Shown piece by piece: positions 5,730-10,321 of a DNA stretch of 10,321 nucleotides. Positions within the stretch are counted from its first letter, which is position 1. Each line of letters begins with the position of its first letter. Where the stretch lies: assembly GCA_017458545.1 (NCBI GenBank), contig JAFTBA010000057.1, positions 1-10,321 on the forward strand. Direction: 5' to 3'. The stretch comes from Synergistaceae bacterium. Lineage in GTDB: Bacteria > Synergistota > Synergistia > Synergistales > Aminobacteriaceae. The translations under genes were made by a program, and so were the position numbers. Below the pieces are notes generated by a model. The model searched no databases, was not told the origin of the DNA, and saw only the letters and a program-made list of their open reading frames with translations.

Positions 5730-6641
5730 TCAGAACAGAAGCGTCAATATAGGTACGCTTACGAGCGACACTATTGTTGAGACAACAACGCACCTCGCAG
5801 CAAACGTATAATCCTTCCCGAACATCTCGGCAAAAATTTCAGTGTTAGCAGCTGCGGGCATGGCCGTTAAAGTTACGACTACCTGCCACAGAATCGTTTT
5901 GACTCCCAACGCCCTGAACAGTAACAGAAATATTAACGGCTGAACGGCGAGCCTCACGAACGTTAATTTGAACGCGTCAACGTCAAATGCTTCTCTCAGA
6001 TTCGACTCGCCTAATGCCGCGCCTATTATCATCATTGACAAAGGCCCTGTCATGTTGCCTATGTTCCTTACCGCCGTCGACAAAACTTCAGGCAGTCTGA
6101 ACGGCATGAACATTAACGCAATCCCAATGAACACCACAACAACGCTCGGTGTCTTCATCAGCAGTATCAATTTTTCCTTCGTGTCCTTGCCCTCAACGAA
6201 CAATGACAGTCCAACAGTCCAAATCAAAATTCTCACGGGCAGCAAATAGAATGACGCATAGAAGACTCCCTCAGTCCCGAAAACTGAAGCTACTATAGGC
6301 ATACCTGCATTACCTGCGTTCGAGAAGAGCGTCGAAAATTCAAGGACTGCTTTACGGTTTAACGGCTGTTTGCGCCAGAATAATTTACCCGTAACCCATG
6401 CTATTAAAACGCATACTGCCGACAAAATCATAATCTCTCCTGCCGATATTAACTCTTCGATTCCTATTTCAACGTTAAACGAGTTCAGTATCATGCACGG
6501 TAATGTTATGTCCAGCAGTAAATGAATAAAACTTGAACGGGCTTCATGTTTGAGCATTTTAGTTTTGGCCATGATTACACCGATTACTACGTAGATGAAC
6601 ATTAATGCCTGAGTGTTGAGCATACGTTCAAAAACATTCAC
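5730..6641 (-). CDS. AEC-family permease (auxin efflux carrier / MdcF-like)
   Basis: Inner-membrane carrier of the AEC family (Pfam Mem_trans), whose bacterial members move malonate, malate or other small organic anions. At 303 aa and about ten hydrophobic segments (roughly 8-27, 37-57, 66-88, 103-121, 126-148, 164-182, 192-212, 226-245, 250-271, 282-303) it matches the family length and 5+5 topology. Family blocks are L-P-C-M-I-L-N (47-53), S-N-A-G-N-A-G-M-P (107-115) and M-P-A-A-A-N-T-E-I-F-A (261-271) followed by G-K-D. The start is a GTG at 6641 with GGGGGG exactly 8 nt upstream, the best-spaced ribosome site in the window; ATG at 6623 (M7) is the alternative. The gene lies between the HExxH-protein terminator and the speD promoter, so it is probably a single-gene unit. 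Its promoter is unclear: a TATACT at 6659-6664 is a weak candidate very close to the start. Substrate unknown. Confidence 0.88.
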   Translation of the reverse strand: MNVFERMLNTQALMFIYVVIGVIMAKTKMLKHEARSSFIHLLLDITLPCMILNSFNVEIGIEELISAGEIMILSAVCVLIAWVTGKLFWRKQPLNRKAVLEFSTLFSNAGNAGMPIVASVFGTEGVFYASFYLLPVRILIWTVGLSLFVEGKDTKEKLILLMKTPSVVVVFIGIALMFMPFRLPEVLSTAVRNIGNMTGPLSMMIIGAALGESNLREAFDVDAFKLTFVRLAVQPLIFLLLFRALGVKTILWQVVVTLTAMPAAANTEIFAEMFGKDYTFAARCVVVSTIVSLVSVPILTLLF

Positions 6642-6664
6642 GCTTAATTCCCCCCTTAGTATAC

Positions 6665-6699
6665 AAAAAAATCCCTCCGTTAAATTTCACGGAAGGATT
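6665..6699 (-). terminator. Rho-independent terminator of the HExxH-protein gene
   Basis: On the - strand AATCCTTCCGT (6699-6689) pairs with ACGGAGGGATT (6680-6670) over 11 bp with a single T-G wobble and an 8-nt loop, followed by a run of T (6671-6665). It begins 28 nt after the stop of the upstream gene and separates it from the AEC permease. On the + strand the wobble becomes a C-A mismatch and no U-tract follows, so it is directional. Confidence 0.9.
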
Positions 6700-6726
6700 C
6701 ACAAAATCATCTCAGTATTCTTCATT

Positions 6727-7662
6727 TTATGCCGCAGGAATAAGACTCATTAGCTGAAGTTCTTTTACTGACGCTAAGACCGACATAACACCGTTTTTCT
6801 CAGCATCCTGCCTGTCATCGTCCCTGCTTACCCTCTCGAAAACAGGTGTACCTTTCGCAACGGTCTCAGTATGTTCCCCGTTATTTTCCTCTGAACGTTC
6901 AGCGCGTTCGTTTGAGATTTCGGCGCGTGCTTTTGACGCTAAGGCTGCCGCTTTAGCCGCAACCTGTCTGTCCTGCCCTGAAGGATCTGCAGGAGCATTA
7001 GCCGCAGCCTGAACCCTCTGCATGTTCCTGAGAGTCTCTTCGGGAGTCGCTCCCTCTTTGAATCTTATTGGGACTTCTCCGCCTGTTATGTAGTTATGAC
7101 CGTCAGGCCCTTCTGTGTAAGTGTAACTGACTCCTCCGCCTAACTCACCTGCTGCTGCCTGATGTGCTGCCTCGTGAGCAATAACCTCGTTCTCAATCTG
7201 CTTGAGTTCGCGGACCTGAGCATCTTTTTCATCTTCAGCTTTATCTTTTTTGGCTTCAGCTTTACGCTTATCGGCTTCGGATTTAATGACGCTCTGATTC
7301 TTCTCTCTCTTATCTGAATCTTTCCTGAGTGCCTCCGTTGATTCTTCTCTCCGGCTCTGCATGTCCTCAGTAGCGAGTCCTCCGCTCACACGGTTAAGGT
7401 CTTCCTCGCTTCCCTTCATGGTAACTGACGCGCCTGTGATGTAACGTTTGCCGTCAGTACCCATAGTGTAATGATAGACAGTATGAACCTGTGCGGAATC
7501 TCCGAGTTTAGCTTTGAGTGCCTGTTCCTCAGCTAAAATTTCCTGTTCTTTAAGCTGTTTAGACTGGTCAACTTCTTTTTGAGTCTCTGCGATTTTCTGA
7601 ACACGCTGTATATTCTGCATAGGCTCTAAATATCCTGCTGATAACATTGACGTAACCTGCAT
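6727..7662 (-). CDS. Putative metalloprotease, SprA/CJM1_0395 family, with duplicated motif
   Basis: Resembles the SprA-related 'putative metalloprotease CJM1_0395' family, whose cellular role is not established. In 311 aa: an N-terminal coiled-coil-prone segment rich in Q, E and K (17-52); a first Y-x-Y-T-M-G-T-D-G-K-R-Y-I-T-G block (63-77); a highly charged helix (about 97-158, many K, E, R, D); the zinc motif H-E-A-A-H (163-167); a second block S-Y-T-Y-T-E-G-P-D-G-H-N-Y-I-T-G-G-E-V (179-197), the usual family block; an Ala-rich then acidic C-terminal tail. E196 in GGEV is a candidate third zinc ligand, by inference. No signal peptide or membrane segment is visible, so it appears cytoplasmic or exported by a non-Sec route. 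The first block repeats the second without an HExxH beside it, which is odd. The ATG has GGAGG 10 nt upstream and a TATAAT box in the short leader; a terminator follows. It appears to be transcribed alone. Confidence 0.75.
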   Translation of the reverse strand: MQVTSMLSAGYLEPMQNIQRVQKIAETQKEVDQSKQLKEQEILAEEQALKAKLGDSAQVHTVYHYTMGTDGKRYITGASVTMKGSEEDLNRVSGGLATEDMQSRREESTEALRKDSDKREKNQSVIKSEADKRKAEAKKDKAEDEKDAQVRELKQIENEVIAHEAAHQAAAGELGGGVSYTYTEGPDGHNYITGGEVPIRFKEGATPEETLRNMQRVQAAANAPADPSGQDRQVAAKAAALASKARAEISNERAERSEENNGEHTETVAKGTPVFERVSRDDDRQDAEKNGVMSVLASVKELQLMSLIPAA

Positions 7663-7672
7663 AATTTCTTCA

Positions 7673-7700
7673 CCTCCGTTTACCGAGTATACATATTATA
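7673..7700 (-). promoter_or_regulatory. Promoter -10 and Shine-Dalgarno of the HExxH-protein gene
   Basis: A perfect TATAAT (7695-7700) lies 33 nt upstream of the start, and GGAGG (7673-7677) 10 nt before the ATG at 7662. The -35 is poor at 16-18 bp spacing; TTGTAA is present but only 14 bp away and overlaps the end of the upstream gene. Confidence 0.5.
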
Positions 7701-7709
7701 CCTGATTCG

Positions 7710-8735
7710 CTACCTTACAAGTGCAGGAGTGTCAATAACAAGACTTGCTGATCCGTTAGCGTCAGCATTCATTACTGCGTGAACTCCCAAAGGAAGAAAG
7801 AAATTATACTTTCCGTGTCCCGAAGGCATACCCTTAATGACGGGCTTGCGTGAAATTCTTGCGTAATGCCTTAGAACGTCATCAAGCGTGAAATCGTTTA
7901 CGCCGTCAGCGTCATCGTCCTCACAGTTCGTGAAATCACCCAGAATGATTCCGTTTACTCTAGTTAAGAGTCCGTTCTGCCATAACTGATTAAGCATTCT
8001 GTCAATCCTGTAAGGTCTTTCGCCTATCTCTTCAAGCAGAAGAAGCACACCTTTTCCGTCAAGCTCATACGGAGTCCCTACAAGAGATGTCAGAACGGTT
8101 AAATTGCCTCCGATGATAATACCTTCAGCATGACCGGGCATTACTGTTTGAAGTTTTGTGTCTTCAGGCATAGGGATTTCGCCGACAGGTGAAGTGTTCT
8201 TGAGACCTGCAAAGAAATTTTCGCGTGTGTAGTCTGAATCGAATCTCTCAGTTGTGAATGAGACGAGCATAGGCCCGTGTATTGTAGAGATTCCTGACTT
8301 GCCGCTCAATGCAACATGAAGCGCAGTAATATCGCTGAACCCTATTAAAGGTTTTGGATGTTCGGCAATCATTTTGTAGTCAAGTTTGTCGAGAGTCCTG
8401 GCAGTACCGTAACCGCCCCTGACGCACAGGATTGCTTTAACGGAGTCGTCCCTGAAAAAATTGTTGATGTCTTCAGCGCGTTTCCTGTCAGTTCCTGCGA
8501 AATGCTCATAGAGAGCTGTTGCTGACGGAGCGAGTTTGACTCTGTAACCCTGAGACCTCAAAAGATCTAACGACCCTGCAAAATCTTCGCTGTCAGTGTA
8601 AGACCCCGGCGATAAGATTCCGATTAAGTCTCCTGACTTGAGGGCATGACCGCGGAGAAGGGCGGTATTATTTTCAGCATAAACAGGCTGAGTCAGTATC
8701 AGCAAAAACAGAAACGTTAAGTAAAAATTTTTCAT
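7710..8735 (-). CDS. Exported LD-carboxypeptidase (peptidase family S66, LdcA/MccF-like)
   Basis: Serine peptidase of family S66. LdcA members cut the L,D bond of murein tetrapeptides during cell-wall recycling; MccF members cleave microcin C-type compounds. In 341 aa, residues 1-20 are a signal peptide (K-N then F-Y-L-T-F-L-F-L-L-I-L, cleavage after V-Y-A). The N-terminal domain has S-P-G-S (42-45), R-G-G-Y-G (106-110) and the nucleophile block G-F-S-D (132-135, Ser134). The C-terminal domain has G-G-N-L (209-212), L-L-E-E-I-G-E (233-239, catalytic Glu235 or 236), G-D-F-T-N-C (266-271) and P-S-G-H-G (304-308, His307). Classical LdcA is cytoplasmic, so the signal peptide suggests action on envelope peptides. 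D-D-D-A-D-G (273-278) resembles an EF-hand loop. It follows the holA-like gene by 21 bp, with GGAGG (8749-8753) 13 nt before its ATG, so it is co-transcribed. Confidence 0.87.
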   Translation of the reverse strand: MKNFYLTFLFLLILTQPVYAENNTALLRGHALKSGDLIGILSPGSYTDSEDFAGSLDLLRSQGYRVKLAPSATALYEHFAGTDRKRAEDINNFFRDDSVKAILCVRGGYGTARTLDKLDYKMIAEHPKPLIGFSDITALHVALSGKSGISTIHGPMLVSFTTERFDSDYTRENFFAGLKNTSPVGEIPMPEDTKLQTVMPGHAEGIIIGGNLTVLTSLVGTPYELDGKGVLLLLEEIGERPYRIDRMLNQLWQNGLLTRVNGIILGDFTNCEDDDADGVNDFTLDDVLRHYARISRKPVIKGMPSGHGKYNFFLPLGVHAVMNADANGSASLVIDTPALVR

Positions 8736-8756
8736 GTCAACAAAAAATCCTCCTGC

Positions 8757-9686
8757 TTAAATTTTAGTCATAAGTTCCCAGATAATAAGCTCTAAACCCT
8801 GCCAGCCTTCAGCCCTTGAAGTTTTTTCGAGGAATGAGAGTCTTGCTGACTTGGCTATGAACGTTTTGATTTTATCAGCCCCGAAAAATTTTAACGCTGA
8901 TTTAGCTTTGTTGATTGCGTAAGATTTTTTTGAGGGGTCGAAACCTGCGGCTTTCAATGCGTTTTCGGTGTAATTACCCTGAAAGCACGAGATGATTAAA
9001 GCAGGGCGTAACCTGTTAGCCAATGCCGTAAGAACAGGCAGCAAGGGTTCATCGCGCAAATGCCTTAATGCTTTGGCGACATCGTCAGGTCTGTCAGCGC
9101 AAAGGCCGTCAAGCAGAGTCATCATAGCTCTTCCGCCCTCATCGAACGATAAATTTTCAGCGTCCTCAAGAGTTATTTCACGCCCTTCAGCATAGAGTGA
9201 TAGCTTGAGGATTTCACCTCTCAATTCTTCCTGAGACTCTATGTTTTCGGCGAGAAGCTGAGCGGCATCGGGTGAAATTTTCGCTCCTTCGTCTTTTGCG
9301 AGGGAGGTAATCCAAGCCTGACGTTTCCAAGGGGGGATTTGGGGTTCAGGTTTGATGAGGTTGATTTGTTTTGTAACGGCCTTTAGATTCTTTGAGTCGG
9401 TGCTGAAGACTAAGATAATGATTGTGTCTGCGTTTTCATCTTCGAGGAGGGGCGTTAATTTTTCGGGAAACGTGTCTAAAATTTCGGCGTTCTCAACAAC
9501 AATGACCTCTCTCTGAACGAACAGGCCGGGAGTCGATGAGTTCTCGAATAATTTTTCCCATGTTCCGAAAGTCTGAGCGTCATATTTTGCGGAGAGAGGC
9601 CAACCTTTTGTTGAGAGTTCGGAAATTTTTGAACTGAGCTGACGGCGTTGGGCTTCTGAGTATTCGATTGCTATTATGTGAGGCAT
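8757..9686 (-). CDS. holA: DNA polymerase III delta subunit-like protein
   Basis: Probable delta subunit of the clamp loader, which opens the beta clamp and loads it on primed DNA. The 309-aa protein has the family outline rather than strong motifs: T-P-G-L-F (52-56) followed by a hydrophobic strand (R-E-V-I-V-V-E-N-A-E, 59-68); a strand D-T-I-I-I-L-V-F-S (87-95) as in the RecA-like fold; W-I-T-S-L-A-K-D-E-G (125-134); a helical lid with L-R-G-E-I-L-K-L-S-L-Y (155-165) and I-T-L-E-D-A-E (171-177); and a C-terminal helical domain with M-M-T-L-L-D-G-L (188-195) and E-P-L-L-P-V-L-T-A-L-A-N-R-L-R (213-227). Delta is usually 330-345 aa, and the N-terminal part is poorly conserved here, so a related AAA-fold protein is possible. 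It is first in an operon with the LD-carboxypeptidase. The ATG has AAGGA about 11 nt upstream and a TATAAT box at 9716-9721. Confidence 0.68.
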   Translation of the reverse strand: MPHIIAIEYSEAQRRQLSSKISELSTKGWPLSAKYDAQTFGTWEKLFENSSTPGLFVQREVIVVENAEILDTFPEKLTPLLEDENADTIIILVFSTDSKNLKAVTKQINLIKPEPQIPPWKRQAWITSLAKDEGAKISPDAAQLLAENIESQEELRGEILKLSLYAEGREITLEDAENLSFDEGGRAMMTLLDGLCADRPDDVAKALRHLRDEPLLPVLTALANRLRPALIISCFQGNYTENALKAAGFDPSKKSYAINKAKSALKFFGADKIKTFIAKSARLSFLEKTSRAEGWQGLELIIWELMTKI

Positions 9687-9689
9687 TGA

Positions 9690-9737
9690 GCGTTATTCCT
9701 TTCCTAATGTCAGCAATTATACCTCAGAAAATAACGC
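9690..9737 (-). promoter_or_regulatory. holA-operon promoter with flanking 8-bp inverted repeat
   Basis: A perfect TATAAT -10 lies at 9716-9721, with predicted transcription start near 9709 and a leader of about 22 nt. GCGTTATT (9690-9697) and AATAACGC (9730-9737) form a perfect 8-bp inverted repeat on either side of it, an operator-like layout. No canonical -35 is placed at 17 bp. Whether the dyad is functional is unknown. Confidence 0.45.
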
Positions 9738-9744
9738 CAAACTT

Positions 9745-9768
9745 TGAATGTCTAGCTGTGTGAATGTC
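9745..9768. repeat. Short direct repeat TGAATGTC
   Basis: TGAATGTC occurs at 9745-9752 and 9761-9768 (16-bp period, about 1.5 helical turns), with AATGTC again at 9706-9711. It sits between the pilin-like gene stop and the holA promoter and could be paired binding sites or chance. Confidence 0.35.
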
Positions 9769-9770
9769 AA

Positions 9771-10321
9771 TTATTTCGAGAAGTCTATTACTTCAATCCA
9801 AACTCTATGATGATTGCTTCCTTCTGCAGTATATTTCGGGAGAGGATAAGCACTTTTATATACAAGCCCTGCCGATGCTGCTCGTCCTGCAAGTTTTGCT
9901 TTGACTCTGGCATCATCAGTCGGCATCTCGTAACCTATCAGCCATACGATTGCGTTGTTTTTAGCGTTATAGTGGTCTGTACTCCATTTTCCGCCGGAAG
10001 TGTCTTTGAGATAATATTTTCCTAATCCGCTTCCTTCATATTCGGGTTCACTTGGAGTAAAGTTATTGAGATATTTTGCTATCTCACTTGGTTTAACGTT
10101 TTCTGCAAAGTTGCTTAATTTTGCGCTGTCAGAATATATTGCACCTTCCTTAATTCTTCCCTTATCATCTATTCTATCAATATTATCCAGATACCAAGCA
10201 AGCGCAGCTTTCTTCCACTGATGCAAACCGACAATAATGTTGTTGGCTTTTGCACTCGCAACAATTTCAGATGAAGCAATCATCATCATTGCCGACAAAA
10301 TCCCAATTACAACAATAACAA
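9771..10321 (-). CDS. Type IV pilin / pseudopilin-like protein, 5' end outside the window
   Basis: The frame is open to the right edge; about 182 codons are visible. The first visible residues (V-I-V-V-I-G-I-L-S-A-M-M-M-I-A-S) followed by an amphipathic helix (S-A-K-A-N-N-I-I-V-G-L-H-Q-W-K-K) are the N-terminal alpha-1 helix of type IV pilins or type II secretion pseudopilins, normally preceded by the prepilin peptidase site G-F-T-L-x-E, which must lie just beyond 10321. A TTG at 10298 within this helix could be taken for a start and would wrongly give 175 aa. The rest is a globular domain rich in polar and aromatic residues (N-A-K-N-N-A-I-V-W-L-I-G-Y-E-M, then a Tyr/His-rich C-terminus ending V-W-I-E-V-I-D-F-S-K). 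I see no cysteine pair of the D-region. Major pilin, minor pilin or secretion pseudopilin cannot be told apart. The downstream gap to holA lacks a clear terminator. Confidence 0.72.
   Translation of the reverse strand, partial: VIVVIGILSAMMMIASSEIVASAKANNIIVGLHQWKKAALAWYLDNIDRIDDKGRIKEGAIYSDSAKLSNFAENVKPSEIAKYLNNFTPSEPEYEGSGLGKYYLKDTSGGKWSTDHYNAKNNAIVWLIGYEMPTDDARVKAKLAGRAASAGLVYKSAYPLPKYTAEGSNHHRVWIEVIDFSK

Noticed and set aside
722..9165. Repeated TCAGCGTC-like words across several genes as a dispersed repeat
   Set aside because: They fall inside coding frames as Asp-Ala-Asp/Glu codons (GAC GCT GA-), so codon and dipeptide bias explains them.
9765..9770. Consensus -35 TTGACA on the - strand after the pilin-like gene
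   Set aside because: No acceptable -10 hexamer occurs 15-19 bp downstream (the sequence there is TTCAAAG); the TATAAT at 9716-9721 is far too distant to pair with it.
1..10321. CRISPR array, tRNA, insertion sequence or SAM/B12 riboswitch
   Set aside because: No regularly spaced repeats, cloverleaf, transposase frame or terminal inverted repeats were seen. Leaders of speD and fprA (about 40 nt) are too short for a riboswitch, despite the SAM/B12-related genes.

Overview
This window of about 10.3 kb is a gene-dense bacterial chromosome segment of moderate G+C. One truncated gene sits on the + strand at the left edge, and nine genes follow on the - strand. The content suggests an anaerobic or microaerophilic heterotroph: an FprA-type diiron flavoprotein, a 2-hydroxycarboxylate (citrate/malate type) transporter and a standalone cobalamin-dependent methionine synthase activation protein. 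A Synergistota-like lineage is my best guess. This rests on gene mix and protein style only, because there is no rRNA or marker gene here, and an anaerobic Firmicute is possible.

Layout, left to right. Positions 1-500 (+) hold the C-terminal part of a 2HCT-family symporter, closed by a strong intrinsic terminator (567-600). Operon A (2664-612, -) is fprA followed by speE with an 8-bp overlap. Operon B (5633-2821, -) is speD, an exported alpha/beta-hydrolase, metF and a MetH-activation-domain protein, with junctions of a 4-bp overlap, an 8-bp gap and a 23-bp overlap. Next come an AEC-family permease (6641-5730, -), a terminator (6665-6699, -), and a SprA/CJM1_0395-type HExxH protein (7662-6727, -). 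An operon of a holA-like gene and an exported LD-carboxypeptidase follows (9686-7710, -). The 3' part of a type IV pilin-like gene runs off the right edge (10321-9771, -).

Functional picture. Operons A and B together hold the two enzymes that turn S-adenosylmethionine plus putrescine into spermidine (SpeD makes decarboxylated SAM, SpeE transfers its aminopropyl group). They also hold two proteins that support remethylation of homocysteine to methionine (MetF makes methyl-THF, the activation protein reactivates MetH). The region therefore looks like a SAM-use and methionine-regeneration neighbourhood. Both operons start with the same extended -10 element (TGATACAAT on the - strand). FprA and the exported hydrolase are the unexplained partners.

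I found no CRISPR array, insertion sequence, tRNA, rRNA or riboswitch, and no gene-free stretch above 300 bases. The most interesting leads are the fprA-speE and speD-hydrolase-metF gene arrangements, the duplicated Y-x-Y...DG...YITG motif in the HExxH protein, the signal peptide and EF-hand-like loop of the LD-carboxypeptidase, and the repeated long (13-nt) Shine-Dalgarno spacing. None of these amounts to a clearly new defence or mobile system.
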